Shown: positions 49,306 to 60,869 of the stretch, piece by piece
Position numbering within the stretch: position 1 is the first letter of the stretch
Layout: every line of letters begins with the position of its first letter
Source: Delphinapterus leucas
Taxonomy: Eukaryota; Chordata; Mammalia; Artiodactyla; Monodontidae
Assembly: GCF_002288925.2 (NCBI RefSeq)
Contig: NW_022098031.1
Span: 1,705,159-1,769,158, forward strand
Direction of reading: 5' to 3'
Length of the DNA: 64,000 bases
Program-made: the position numbers and the translations under genes
Notes under the pieces: model-generated
The model's input: the letters and a program-made list of their open reading frames with translations, nothing else
What the model was told of the DNA's origin: nothing
The model's database searches: none

Positions 49306-49628
49306 AACTGCCATATGACCCAGCAATCCCACTGCTTGGCATATACCCTGAGAAAACCATAATTCAAAAAGAGTAATGTACCACAATGTTCATTGCAGCA
49401 CTGTTTACAATAGGCAGGACATGGAAGCAACCTAAGTGTCCATTGACAGATGAATGGATAAACAAGATGTGGCACATATATACAATGGGATATTACTCAG
49501 CCATAAAAAGAAACGAAATTGAGTTATTTGTAGTGAGGTGGATGGACCGAGAGTGTGTCATACAGAGTGAAGTGAGTCAGAAAGAGAAAAACAAATACCA
49601 TATGCTAACACACATATATGGAATCTAA

Positions 49629-50005
49629 ACAAACAGACAGAAAAGGTCTTGAAGAACCTAGGGGCAAGATGGGAATAAAGACACAGACCTACTAGGGAAT
49701 GGACTTGAGGACACAGGTAGGGGGAAGGGTAAGCTGGGACAAAGTGAGAGAGTGGCATGGACATATATACACTACCAAATGTAAAATAGATAGCTAGTGG
49801 GAAGCAGGTGTATAGCACAGGGAGATCAGCTCGGTGCTTTGTGACCACCTAGAGGGGTGGGATAGGGAGGGTGGGAGGGAGATGCAACAGGGAGGGGATA
49901 TGGGGATATATGTATATACATCACGGATTCACTTTGTTATATAGCAGAAACTAACACACCATTGTAAAGCAATTATACTCCAAAAAAGATGTTAAAAAAA
50001 AGACT
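49629..50005 (+). mobile_element. 3' UTR and A-rich tail of the L1
   Basis: Short 3' UTR after the ORF2 stop. It has a G-rich, quadruplex-prone tract (about 49,854-49,880), then the characteristic end CACACCATTGTAAAGCAAT, and a short A-rich tail at 49,993-50,001. The same ending occurs at 24,160-24,283. Confidence 0.85.
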
Positions 50006-50229
50006 AAAATTAACTGTCTACGAATGGCAAGGAAATCTTGGTCCCATTTTGTTGGACTACCCTTTAAAAAAATATGACACAATATGATTTAAGCTTTATG
50101 TATTTGTTCCCCTGTATCAGTAAATATGGTCTTTGTATTTGAAAGAAATAGTAGGGAATTTAAGTAACACAATTATTGTGTAAGTTATAATAGCCTAAGA
50201 GTGTAGAAGGAGAAAAAAAGAAAGGAAGC

Positions 50230-50450
50230 TGGTGTTCATTGCATGCTTACTGGTTCTGGATGTTTTCACATGTAGCACCTTATTATAGTAGTCTGTGATG
50301 AGGGTTTTTCTTGAGGTATAATTGCCATTGTGATAGGGTTTTGTATTCTCTATCTTAGGCATAAGGAAATTAAAGCACAGAGAGGTTAGCTGAATTCTCC
50401 AAGTTTGCACAGTCATGAATAGCAGAGGCAGTTTGAACCAAGGTGTACCT
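50230..50450 (-). mobile_element. MIR, reverse
   Basis: GGCATAAGGAAATTAAAGCA, CAGAGAGGTTAGCTGAATTC, AAGTTTGCACAGTCATGAAT and GGCAGTTTGAACCAAGG are reversed MIR. Confidence 0.75.
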
Positions 50451-50452
50451 TC

Positions 50453-52009
50453 TTGATCCATGAGTCCTCCCTGCAGGTATATAAATCAGTATGGAAAGAG
50501 GGAAATCATAGGCCTCACACGAAATGGACAACCTCTCCTCTGTCTTCCATGAACCGTAGGTTTCATGAAAATGGTTTTATATACATTTTGAATTACTCAA
50601 AGCTGGCATTAACAAATAGACCTGAAGTTGGCATTGAAAAGGCAAGCAAGGTCAACAAAGTAATATCTTTTTGGTATGAAGCTAGGTGCATAACAGTATT
50701 TATTTTCCTGTTCTGCACCCGATGGTTTGTTTTTCCGCATCTAACAAGAATAAGGGCATATGCTTTTTTTTTTTTCCCTCTAGGCCATAACATTGCTTTT
50801 CCCCACCAAGGAGGTATACTACATCATACTCTGTCTGAAACTGTGATTTAGAAAATGACATAGTAAATACTGGGAAGTCTCATTTCCTGAGCTTCTAGCA
50901 GGCCAGCCAGGAAGTCAAATCTCCTTAGCTGTCAGAAGTAGGTCAAAGGTCATGTAGAAATGAATTCATGGTTCAGTCTCCCTCAGTCTCAGGCTCCCCC
51001 TGTAAAGATACGTAACTGGGATTCAGATATTATAGAAGAATATCCAAAGGTTACTCGGTTTCATTGCAGTGGAACAAACCTGCTAACCACCACAGTTTCT
51101 GGAGGTGGCCAGGAGAAGGTTATGAAAATTTGATGGCTACTTAGAATAGAAGTTGGCTGGCATGAAAAATGCAAACGCTTGAAAATCCATGCTTCAAGGA
51201 AGCATTTTGATCAATGTGATTGTGTGATGGCATCTCAGTGGCACTGAAATTTTTTACCAATATAGTTTTTGCCACATTAACCCAAGGTATAAGTCTTGAT
51301 CTTTTTATTTTGCCCCATTCCTTTGTAGGGCATGGAAACATTCACCACAGAAACTTCTCTTTGTCAGTCAAGATTTTATTGCAGCCATACAACTTTTCAT
51401 AGCCCCTTCCAGATTTCTCACTTTGCCAGTGACAAAACACATGCATGATACTGCACATCTCAAATGCCACAGAAGCATGGCAGGGGTGCTCTCTCTTATT
51501 TTTAAATGTTAATCTATTTTCGCCTTCCTATTTTCTAATTACTTAAGGGTAAATACGACATGCTTTTGTGGAATAATCTAGGGGAAAATTTCTGGGGCAA
51601 ACTCATTTGGAAAAAAGGAAAAGGAAAAACTTATCAGCTGAATATAAGTTAAAATGGAAACCCATTCAATATGTGGGTATTGCAGCTGGCAGGGGTCTTA
51701 TGAGCAGAGAAGTGAATGAAGGAGGGAACATGTGGGTTTACCTGCATTTTCTTAAAACTCATGGTAGAGCACTTAAAAAAAGATAAAAACTTGTACAGAA
51801 AACAGAATATACTAGACTGAACTTTGAAAAAGTGGTTATTTGTTATATCAAATGTACATGTGTGTGTGTAATTTACATTTATATATGTACGTTAAAAATT
51901 GGACCAAAAATACTATCTTAGCATCCTAAAACAATAATCTCATTTTCATAGATCCCCAAATTATCTTTTCCATATGCAAATATTTAAAAAACCTACAACA
52001 CAAGCATAT
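50453..52009. other. Unassigned stretch
   Basis: A 132-codon plus-strand frame (50,453-50,851) spans a pyrimidine run ending TTTTTTCCCTCTAG (50,770-50,783), acceptor-like, but no homology or partner donor is evident. Confidence 0.4.
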
Positions 52010-52195
52010 GTATCTATGTATAAAATTTTATATTTTGCTTTTTCTGCCTAACATATTAAAGCATTTTTCCATATAATTATGTGTAATGCCTAATATTCCA
52101 TTAAGTGGTAGTGTAATTAGCCACTTTCCTATTTTTGAGCACTAAGCCCATTTTAATGTGTGAAATTATAAGTTAAAGTTGGCTTCCATGAATAT
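52010..52195 (-). mobile_element. Possible ancient L1M fragment
   Basis: TTAAAGCATTTTTCCATATA, GCCTAATATTCCATTAAGTG and CACTTTCCTATTTTTGAGCA resemble reverse-strand L1M ORF2 end sequence. Divergent. Confidence 0.4.
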
Positions 52196-52883
52196 GAATT
52201 TCTATGTAGTTTAGATAGGATGGCCAGAGGCTCAGCTTATTACTGCTTCTGTTTGCAAGAACTCTACAATGTGAAATCTCATCTCTGGACAGAATATTTT
52301 GCTGTATATAACTGTCATTAAAAATAGATTGTTAAAAAACTGGTACTTTTTTTTTTTTTTTTTTTACAATCTACCTGGTAGAAAAGTCAACGCGATGTAA
52401 CTCCTGTTTTTATTGCGTTTGTGTAAGTTTCCACTGAAATTTTGCTGCCTATGGGCACTTGCCCAAGAAAGTTAGCCAGGGGCTAATATTCGGAAAGCCG
52501 CTCTGCTAAATCAACTCTCCAAATCTATGACTGGAGTCAGAGCTTCAGGAATCAGTTTCTGCTATTTTTCACTGTCAAAAATTGACTACTTTGAAAGAGA
52601 CTAAAAACCTACGTACTGATACCAGTGTTTGTCAAAGTAATTGTAGAGGGTATGTCCTACTGTGATAGGTCTTATGAAAATGCAGGCAGAGATTAGAAGT
52701 TAAAAAAAAAAAAAAAAAAGAGAAAGTACATGTGAGCCTTGATCTAGATTGATGCTACAGCTCTTTTTCTTTCACAGTTTTGCTTTTTAAACACCTTCTT
52801 TGATGAATCACCAGGCTGCTAGATCCCATGAGAGATCGACTTGTCTGTCCCCTTACGTTGAAGCAGGACTATAAATCCATGCC
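52196..52883. other. Unassigned stretch
   Basis: T run at 52,347-52,367 and A run at 52,702-52,719. Nothing else. Confidence 0.5.
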
Positions 52884-52898
52884 CCAAGGCTTATTTTT

Positions 52899-53106
52899 TG
52901 TTTGTTTGTTTTTTGCTGTACGCGGGCCTCTCACTGCTGTGGCCTCTCTCGCCGCGGAGCACAGGCCCCGGACGCGCAGACTCAGCGACCGTGGCTCACG
53001 GGACCAGCCGCTCCGCAGCATGTGGGATCTTCCCGGACCGGGGCACGAACCCGTGTCCCCTGCATCGGCAGGCGGACTCTCAACCACTGCGCCACCAGGG
53101 AAGCCC
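52899..53106 (-). mobile_element. Young CHR-type SINE with target-site duplication
   Basis: Minus-strand short SINE with a (GTTT)n-like interrupted T tract at the left. Flanking repeats CCAAGGCTTATTTTT (52,884-52,898) and CCAATGCTTATTTTT (53,107-53,121) differ at one base. Confidence 0.95.
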
Positions 53107-53121
53107 CCAATGCTTATTTTT

Positions 53122-53615
53122 AAAAAACCCTCCAGAGAGGTAGGCTCTTTGGGGTAGCTGTTTCAACACTGCACCCTGCCAGGAGGGGTAGCTTTGGTTT
53201 CCATGCCACATTTAAACGCCTTTTTATTTAGGCTTTAGTCGCTTCAGAAGGTCATTCTAAGCTGCCTCAAATGGATATCTTACCCCCAATTAATGGGCAT
53301 TGATTATTCAGTTCTCTCAGAGAAAGATTGTGGTTCTTCTATTTTAAGAGCCCAAAACAGATAGGCAACTTCCATAGATGCCACAGCCCTGAGACTTGAG
53401 GGGAGAGAGAATTTGGTTTGGAAACACAGGGCTGGTTCCCAACAGTCTCTAGAGCACATGAAAGCATCACACAAATGTAAAGCAATATTAATAATATTTA
53501 CTGTTAAACTCATAAAAACAGATAGTGTAAATCTTATCACCTATTTAACCTATATTTTGGGGGGACAAATATGAACTAATAAGTTCAACTAATAAAGCTG
53601 AAATATATGGGACAC
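53122..53615. other. Unassigned stretch
   Basis: Nothing recognised between the two SINEs. Confidence 0.5.
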
Positions 53616-53628
53616 AAAAGATAATCCA

Positions 53629-53936
53629 GGATTTCCCTGGTGGTGCAATGGTTAAGAATCTGCCTGCCAGTGCAGGGGATATGGGTTCGAGCCCTGGTCT
53701 GGGAAGATCCCACATGCCACCGAGCAACTAAGCCCGCGCGCCACAAGTACTGAGCCTGTGCTCTAGAGCCCGCATGCCTAGAGCCCGTGCTCTGCAACAA
53801 GAGAAGCCACTGCAATGAGAAGCCCGCACAACGCAACGAAGAGTGGACCCACTCGCCGCAACTAGAGAAAGCCTGTGCGCAGCAACGAAGACCCAACGCG
53901 GCCAAAAAAAAATTAATTAAAAAAAATAAATTTATT
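53629..53936 (+). mobile_element. Older, long CHR-type SINE with exact target-site duplication
   Basis: Plus-strand long variant: GATTTCCCTGGTGGTGCAAT head, a longer body with GAGAAGCCACTGCAATGAGA and ACCCAACGCGGCC, then an A/T-rich tail. An exact 13-base duplication, AAAAGATAATCCA, lies at 53,616-53,628 and 53,937-53,949. Confidence 0.95.
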
Positions 53937-53949
53937 AAAAGATAATCCA

Positions 53950-55044
53950 AACAGATGCAGCATGTTTAAAAGTAAGAAAATAATCTCAGACTTAATAGGA
54001 AGAATAAAGCATAGAAGATGTTAATTAGCAGTTTCCATTCAGGGATATATTAATCCTTAATTTTCACAGTCCGAGAATATGTTTGAAAAACTGACGCTTG
54101 AAACTCTGAGAGATTTTAACTTACTGCGTACAAATCTTTGTTTAGGTGTGCCAGAACTTGCATTTGGGAAATGAACCATTTCCATTCTCGGTTCTGAACC
54201 CAAGTGCATATGATTTTATGTGGAAAGGAGGCACCCAGAAGCATTTTCTTAGAGAACATTGGCGGGCGAGTATGCTGAGAATGGGAAGGGCAGTGGGCAT
54301 ATGGCAGGTCACCACATCAACACCCAGAGAGAAATAATCCACCACACCCTCCCTGTTGGGCTCCCAGCCTTTCTTTCTGTCTTCTGTCCTGACACTCTGA
54401 TGGCTGGGCAGTGGCCTCCTGCTTCACGTACAGGAGATTACATAATGTATCAAGCATTATCTTCCTCTAGAAATGACATATGATGAGCTGGGTTTTGCTC
54501 CCAGTTACTTAAGTTCTAGCCCAGGGCACTGAATTCATTATGCGCTGAACATGAGGATCTGAAAGGGGGTTTGATCCTTGTGATTGTGTACTGGGTTCTT
54601 CCATGAAATCATTTGCTGGTGACTTGTATAGCAGTACATCCTGGTAAATACTTATCTCGGACTCAAACCAGAGGCCCCAAACAGCAGCTCTGGCCTAAAT
54701 CAACCTTGTTAAAATGCAGCTGTCTCATCTCTTTTCTCTCTTGAGGTTCAGCACTGTTGGATATGAAGTCACAGTCACTGGGATAAACAATTTTCTTTCC
54801 TCCAGCACACCAAAAAAGGAAGAAAAAGAATTCAAACTGCATGTATGCTATTTAAATAGGCACCCTTCTGATCCTGATTACTACTTCGGGAAAACCCTTA
54901 TCCAGTTTTTAAAGGTCACCACTGTCGCATGCTACATTTCTTTCCTAAGTGAATTACCAGGTCCCTTTATACGTGGCTTGAACCGTTCCTAACTCTCAAC
55001 CCCAGGAATCTGACGTGGAGTCCCTGCTCCACTTTGGAATTTAA
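53950..55044. other. Unassigned stretch
   Basis: A 92-codon plus-strand frame (54,714-54,992) and overlapping frames at 54,142-54,483 have no recognised motif. Confidence 0.5.
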
Positions 55045-55250
55045 AAATAGAATAAATAGTAATTAACATGGACTTTACGGCAAACCATTTAAACATCTGG
55101 TCGTTACTTCCTAGTTATGTGATTTCAGACAAGTTTCTTAGCCTCTGTGAGTCTTGGTTTCCTCATGTGCACATTTAGCGTAATATGTATAACACAAGTC
55201 TGTGAGATTTAATTGAGCTAATGTGTTTAATTATTTCATATATAAATTAA
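55045..55250 (+). mobile_element. MIR
   Basis: TTACTTCCTAGTTATGTGAT, AGACAAGTTTCTTAGCCTCT and TCTTGGTTTCCTCATGTGCA are MIR. Confidence 0.8.
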
Positions 55251-56569
55251 ATATGTAAATTGTTTTACCTCCCAAGGGAATGGATCAGCAATTCGAATTA
55301 CAAAGTCAGGAGAGTTTTGGAGAGAGACCATAAACCAGCAGGTGGAAGAGGCTGGGGTTTTGGGGCAGTGGTGAGAATCAAGGTCTCTAGAAATCCCCCG
55401 ATAGAGATGATTTCCTTGTGCAGGAAACCAGGTCTGCCACCAACTGATACGAGGTTTTTGGAAGTCATGACTGACAATGGCACCAGCCACTGCTCATTTA
55501 ATAAATGCTAGTTATCCTGCTAAAATTCAGACCTAACATAAAAAGTGTTTAAAAATTTGGCTAAGGTATATGTGAAATTAATTCATATAAAGATGACATA
55601 GATTTCTAGGCAGGAAAGCTATGATTTTATTCTCAAAATATTAAATATTTGGATTTGAAGAAAGCCTAGATTGGAAACTGGATGACAGGCACTTAGTAAT
55701 CATCTGGTTTGGTGAGAGGTAGCTCATGCATTTTCTTTCCCTCTTATTCTTTCTCTTGTAAGAAGTAGAGTTTTGAAGTGGCAATCTAGCAGGTTGGTCA
55801 GTGCCATGTTTCAAATTGTAGCACCTCATAAAGGCATCAGCCCTTTCTGGCAGATTCACTGCTCTTTAAAAATTATTTCGGGAGTGACAAAAATATTGAG
55901 AAATTCTACAGAGCTCAAAATCTTCTGTATAGGGTGCGAATAAGGAGCTTCTCTTGTTTTGTGATACACAGGGGCTTAGGAAACTCTAAGCAGACAAAGA
56001 TACTTTGTTTTACAAAGAACTTTCTCTTAGATTCAAGTATACCTTATTAAACACTGTCTGGAGAACATGAAAATGTTTCATTGATCTTTGGTGCCCTAGG
56101 GATAGTTACAAGGCAGATGTCCAACTCCAAGTTCACCATTGGACCTGGTATCAGGAAAGGTGATGAAAGAGATGGAAGCAATTACTTCCTCCTGCTGGGA
56201 ACTTGAGATAGGATGGAATGAAACAGATGGGAAGCTGGGGAATAGAGAGACTTGGAAACAGAAACATGTGAATACTATGTGGATCTGTCACAGATGGATC
56301 TATGTCATAGAAAGATTGACCCAGAAAGCTGGGGGACAGCTAAGAGGGTTGGGAATTGGGATTGGTGTTGAACTGAGGCAAGCTGTTGCAGCCCTCTTTG
56401 CACAGTAGGGTGGTGGCCTTAGAGTTGAGAGCATAAGAGTAAGAGAAACAAAGTACAGAGTGTGTGCAGAGCGGGTGTGTGTTTGCAGACTAAAACATCA
56501 TCCCTAATGCAGGCCTTGTAACCTCTTTTTCAGTTAGAGGCAATCCCATGTGATGGATGATGTGTGTCT
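55251..56569. other. Unassigned stretch
   Basis: Short overlapping frames only. Nothing recognised. Confidence 0.5.
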
Positions 56570-56735
56570 GGAGTTGGACCATGTCTGAAACTCAGGCCTC
56601 CCATTAGCTGCATGGCCTCATGCTATTCAGTTTCTCTGAGTTTCAGCTTCTTGTCTATCCGTTGGGGATATGGAGGGTACGTACCCCAGAGTGCCACTGT
56701 GAGGAATCAATGAGCTAACACACCTAACACGCATC
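56570..56735 (+). mobile_element. MIR
   Basis: CCATTAGCTGCATGGCCTCA, TTCAGTTTCTCTGAGTTTCA, TCCGTTGGGGATATGGAGGG and GTGAGGAATCAATGAGCTAA are MIR. Confidence 0.7.
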
Positions 56736-56853
56736 CGCCCCCCACACAAACTCAATAGATGGGAGTTTAAACACAGTTAAGCTAAGTTTGTGCTCTACCT
56801 GGTTTTTCTAGCTAATGGAGCTTTGAAAATACTGTCTACCAAAAAGAAAAAGA

Positions 56854-57064
56854 GGGCTTCCCTGGTGGCGCAGTGGTTGAGAGTCCGCCTGCCGATGCAG
56901 GGGACACGGCCTCGTGTCCCGGTCCGGGAAGATCCCACATGGCGCGGAGCGGCTGGTCCCGTGAGCCATGGCCGCTGAGCCTGCGCATCCGGAGCCTGTG
57001 CTCCGCAACGGGAGAGGCCACGCCAGTGAGAGGCTCGCGTACCGCAACAACAACAACAACAACA
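56854..57064 (+). mobile_element. Young CHR-type SINE with a (CAA)n tail
   Basis: Plus-strand short SINE starting GGGCTTCCCTGGTGGCGCAG and ending GCGTACCGCAACAACAACAA. The tail is about six CAA units rather than pure A. Short flanking AAAAAGA motifs may be remnants of a target-site duplication. Confidence 0.95.
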
Positions 57065-58004
57065 AAAAGATAACATAATTTCCCCTAAAATTAGGCAATC
57101 CTACTGTGACACTCAGGTTCCATAGCCTGGATGTAATTTTCTAATGTGGCCTCAATATAAACAAAGCATCAACATGATGGGACTTGGAAAGCCAGTGACC
57201 TCAAGAAGCAGCACACATCTGTCCTCAAATTCTAAGTTAAACATTGATGGTAAATTTTTTTTTTTTTTTAAAATCAGGCAAGCATTTCAAAGGCTGCTGT
57301 CTACATTCTCTCTTTATGACTTAGGCTATCCAAAAATATGTTCAAAAATCAAAACACAAAACTCCAGACTCTTGACCTATTTGAATATTCTAATCTCACT
57401 CTATTTTTGCTTTCTGACACTGAGATACAATTAAGAACAGACAATTCCTGACACTATGCTGGTTCCTAAAAGACAGTTCCCCTCCTACACTAGCAGAAGG
57501 AGAAAATTCAGGGAAGCTCCTTGTCGGAATATTGATTTATACATGCAGAAGTAACACCTTAAACTGAAGAGCAGTTGGTTAACTTTTGCTAAATAACCTC
57601 TCACCACATTCCAGAGTGTTTGCAGCTTAGAGAATGAGAAGACATGACTAGAAGTATTTTTAAAACAAAAAAAAATTTTTTTCCCTTTTTTTAAAGGGTT
57701 TTTTTAAATTATGTGTAACACAGACAAAGTTATTTAAGTCAATCAATTTTTAAGGAATTTCACACGTTCTGATTCTTTCCACTGCCAATCACCTTAGTTT
57801 CTCCTAACTCATAATCTTCAAGATAAAACAGCCCTTTCAAAAATAAGTTATCATGTGAGTCAGCCCACAATTCTTTTAGTTAGGCTTCTTTGATCTCCAA
57901 TGAAATATGGACACACTTCAAAATTCCCCACCTGTAATCTTTGGGATCCAATTTCCTCAAGCGATTTACTTTAGGACCATGTTCAGGGTCAGGAGATGGA
58001 TCTG
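57065..58004. other. Unassigned stretch
   Basis: T run at 57,255-57,270 and an A/T-rich tract at about 57,660-57,705. No gene. Confidence 0.5.
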
Positions 58005-58060
58005 CCTGGTTCTGACAGGCAGAACCAGGGTTTTTTAGAGGGTTTGACACCCTCTAAAAA
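58005..58060. repeat. Two adjacent perfect hairpins
   Basis: CCTGGTTCTG / loop ACAGG / CAGAACCAGG (58,005-58,029), then TTTTTAGAGGGT / loop TTGAC / ACCCTCTAAAAA (58,032-58,060). Confidence 0.95.
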
Positions 58061-59163
58061 TGTATTAGGTTCAAATCATATTCACTCCTAAGCCATCACA
58101 CCCTAGAACAGTACAGATCATTGGGATATGCCAATACCTAAGGTAAAAAGTTTGTTAGGTTTTTCATAGTTTACTTGGCAGCTCTGTCTTGTAGTTCTTT
58201 CCCACAGATCTAACATGTAGTTCTATGAGTAAAGGAAACCACACAGTTAATCTATGAGGTGTTTCCAACGATGTAGGTTTACAGAAAAAGCCCCATCGGG
58301 ATAGACCTCAACTTTTTTCCCTTCTAATAGAATTGTCTGTAGGGCCTCACATTTCACTCACAAATCCTCATCTCTACACTCCAGTGTTATCTGAAGTCCA
58401 GAAAATTGTTCTTGCATATAAACTAATTATGTTCCACCCGAAAACAAAAATACTGATTTAGAAGGTACTTTCAGAAAGGATGTTGAAAGGAGGGGCTCAT
58501 TTTAGAATGAAGGGCATTACCCCTAAGAGCACTGTTCTGTAAGCGTTTTAGATGGTTTGCCCAAGGCTGGATTCGCTGTGCTCTGGGTCCTCCTACTGCC
58601 CGGTGCACTCCTGTGTTTTCCAAGCTGGACTCCCGCCAGCTCCTGGGGGCCAGGTAAGACCCTGTGAGCACCCTGGCATACGTGCCTGCTTCACAGTCTT
58701 GCTGTGTTCCATCAGGGAGAAAATAACTGCATGTTATTAGCAACTTGGGGGACATTTAAAAGGGAGCAAAAAAGCAATCTAAATGGTTTATTTGTTCCCT
58801 GAGTTCTCCTGAAGAGATAAAAAGAGAGAAGAGAGGAGATAAGGCTGGCAGGGGACGCCAAGGGGCAGAAGTTTTGTTTGCAGTAGACTGACAGAAACCT
58901 CCCATCAGTCTTCCCCAAAGCTTAGGTGCCATTCCTCTTTGTCTTCAGGCACTTGAAATCTGGAAAGAGTGGACAGGAGTGAGTGAAAGAGATACTGAGA
59001 CTGTCAGTGGTGCTATAGTGAGAGGAAAAATACTCCTGAAACTGCTAAATGGTACTGGAAACAATGAATCTCCCCCCACTCCACCCCCATAGAGCAAGTG
59101 ATTTTCTACTCAATGTATCTGTTTACTTTAGGAATTCATTTGGCATCAGACAGAGCTGGGTTT
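58061..59163. other. Unassigned stretch
   Basis: A donor-like CCAG|GTAAGAC at 58,650-58,660 lies in a GC-richer patch, but there is no matching acceptor or homology. Confidence 0.45.
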
Positions 59164-59173
59164 GAAAAATAAC

Positions 59174-59506
59174 TTTTTTTTTTTTTTTTTAATAAATTTG
59201 GTTATTTTTGGCTGTGTTTGGTCTTCGTTGCTGCGTGCGGGTTTTCTCTAGTCGTGGCGAGCGGGGGCTACTCGTCCTTTCTGTGTGCTGGCTTCTCATT
59301 GTGGTGGCTTCTCTTGTGGAGCACAGGCTCTAGGCGCGCGGGCTACAGTAGTTGTGGCTCACGGGCTCTAGAGCGCAGGCTCAGTAGTTGTGGCTCACGG
59401 GCTTAGCTGCTCTGCGGCATGTGGGATCTTCCCAGACCAGGGCTTGAACCCGTGTCCCCTGCATTGGCAGGCAGATTCTTAAGCACCGTGCCACCAGGGA
59501 AGTCCA
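59174..59506 (-). mobile_element. Older, long CHR-type SINE with near-exact target-site duplication
   Basis: Minus-strand long variant with an 18-base T tract at the left, TTTTTGGCTGTGTTTGGTCT next, and the tRNA-like head ending CCACCAGGGAAGTCC at the right. GAAAAATAACTTTTT (59,164-59,178) recurs as GAAAAAATAACTTTTT (59,507-59,522). A duplicated CTCACGGGCT segment near 59,360-59,400 suggests internal rearrangement. Confidence 0.93.
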
Positions 59507-59549
59507 GAAAAAATAACTTTTTAAAGGCCACATAATGTAGAATTACATT

Positions 59550-59760
59550 GATAGGCAGTGTCTAGAATAGCCATCCATAGAGACAGAAAGTAGATCAATA
59601 GTGGCCTGGGGATGAGGGCTGGGAATGGGAGTGATTGCAAATGGGCACAACGTTTCTCTTTGGGGTGATGGAAATGTTCTATAATTAGGTTGTTCTGACA
59701 GTTGCACAACTCTATGAATTTTCTAAAAATCATTGGGAAAAAAACAAAAATAAATTTCAA
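59550..59760 (+). mobile_element. Ancient L1M 3' UTR fragment
   Basis: Ordered L1M 3' UTR landmarks: CCATAGAGACAGAAAGTAGA, GTGGCCTGGGGATGAGGGCT, GGGAATGGGAGTGATTGCAA, TTTGGGGTGATGGAAATGTT, GACAGTTGCACAACTCTATG. Confidence 0.75.
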
Positions 59761-59784
59761 ACACCTAAGTACATATCGTTGTAC

Positions 59785-59865
59785 ATTTTTCAACAGCATT
59801 TTACACACAAGGAAATGAGGCTCAGAGAGTTGATGGGATTTGGAGCCCGAGTTCTGTCCTCATTT
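59785..59865 (-). mobile_element. MIR, reverse
   Basis: CATTTTACACACAAGGAAAT and GAGGCTCAGAGAGTTGATGG are reversed MIR. Confidence 0.65.
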
Positions 59866-59909
59866 GATCCCTGCCACATGTTCTCCTAAGAGCTAACTAC
59901 TGTGATGTG

Positions 59910-60070
59910 CAAAAGTAGTAAATACTTTCCTTACTTCCAAGGAGCTTATACTCCTGTAGACAACAAAACAAGTAAACAAGGCATCTTTTTATGTAACAGC
60001 ACAAAGCGGCTTGGCACTGACACTTAGAAAACAGGGATGTGTGTCATGAGGTGCCAGTCGTACAGTACAG
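59910..60070 (-). mobile_element. L2, reverse
   Basis: TACTTCCAAGGAGCTTATAC and CTCCTGTAGACAACAAAACA resemble reversed L2. Confidence 0.5.
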
Positions 60071-60214
60071 CGGAAACAATACGCTGTGGGTTAGAGATCA
60101 AGGTGATGCTGAGCATTATCTGGGCACTTAGTGAGAATGAGGAAGAAGAAACTATAGAATCCCATTAGAGTAAGCATCAGTGCATTCCTGTATAGACACC
60201 AAGATGCGTGTGGG

Positions 60215-60360
60215 ACTTCTTGGGGGTAAAAAATGTTCTGCAGCCTGACTGGAGTGGTGCTTATATCGGTGTATACAGTTGTGAAGACACATTGAACTGT
60301 ACACTTCATATCTGCATTTTATTATATGTCGAGTTCTACCTCCATTAAAAAAAGGCATGA
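60215..60360 (+). mobile_element. Ancient L1M 3' UTR fragment
   Basis: AATGTTCTGCAGCCTGACTG, GTGAAGACACATTGAACTGT and ACACTTCATATCTGCATTTT follow the L1M 3' UTR end and stop at a short A run. Confidence 0.6.
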
Positions 60361-60534
60361 TGCTGCTAGTCAAGGCACAGAAAAGAGCAAGGAAATAACT
60401 GGAGGAATCTCTGAGAGCCTACCGTAGGAAGACAGACTGCAAAAGGGAGTGGGTAGTTCTAATATTTAGAACATTGTTCTTGTGTCAGGACAAGCAACCC
60501 TGAAGCTTCTACCCTACGAGAGAGTACGCTAGTA

Positions 60535-60645
60535 GAAAATGGCTTTGGAATCAGAAAAAGGGTGTCTGAATCCTGAGTTCTCACTGGCTAGCCACGTGGC
60601 CTGAGCCTGGGTTCTTCATCTATCCAAGGGGTCTTAGCATTGACC
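60535..60645 (+). mobile_element. MIR fragment
   Basis: GCTTTGGAATCAGAAAAAGG, a GGCTAGCCACGTGGCCTGAG block and GGGTTCTTCATCTATCCAAG resemble MIR. Confidence 0.6.
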
Positions 60646-60869
60646 TTACATCAAGAGGTGTGGTGGTGAAGAGCAGGATCCTGCAGACACATGTTCTGAT
60701 TTAAAGGGAGACTGGAATATTTTGAGGAAATATCCCTCAACTTTGGAAACAGTATTGGGAGAGGATTCCCAGCATACATCAGTTCTGTTTCAGATGGAGC
60801 CCCAGGTCAACCTAGAACATCATGCTTCCATGATTAGGGTTTCAGTGCCTGAAATAACATTTTTTTTTA

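Larger units (their letters stand above)
46281..49628 (+). pseudogene. L1 ORF2 reverse transcriptase and C-terminal region, many breaks, split by a SINE
   Basis: Remainder of ORF2 across several frames. Recognisable landmarks in order: NLWDAPKAVQRGKLRAIQ near 46,470; the RT block [19 protein letters not shown] near 47,000; an RT block near 47,240-47,540 containing DQVGFIPG and [14 protein letters not shown]; the catalytic FADD motif at 47,692-47,703 ([10 protein letters not shown]); and a Cys-rich C-terminal motif CX3CX7HX4C ([18 protein letters not shown]) near 48,980-49,035. ORF2 resumes after the SINE at 49,306 and ends with HIYGI and a stop at 49,628. Stops and frameshifts are scattered throughout, for example after FREQ at 47,061 and after MMEN at 47,543. 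Intact ORF2 proteins are about 1,270-1,280 residues; this one is inactive. Confidence 0.9.
44400..50005 (+). mobile_element. Nearly full-length, defective L1 retrotransposon
   Basis: A non-LTR retrotransposon lying 5' to 3' on the plus strand. In order it has a G-rich 5' region, the C-terminal two thirds of ORF1, ORF2 with endonuclease and reverse transcriptase domains, a short 3' UTR with a G-rich tract, and an A-rich tail at about 49,990. The 3' UTR shares its wording with the shorter L1 end at 23,978-24,283, so both come from one artiodactyl/cetacean lineage. ORF1 lacks its start and N-terminus, and ORF2 carries stops and frameshifts, so the copy cannot encode working machinery. A CHR SINE interrupts it at 49,089-49,289. 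The left boundary is uncertain because I found no convincing target-site duplication. It could begin nearer 44,920 if the G-rich stretch is not L1 5' UTR. Confidence 0.9.

Noticed and set aside
58552..58740. Plus-strand frame containing a CAG|GTAAGAC donor-like site
   Set aside because: No upstream acceptor, homology or flanking exon; donor-like sites occur by chance at this frequency.
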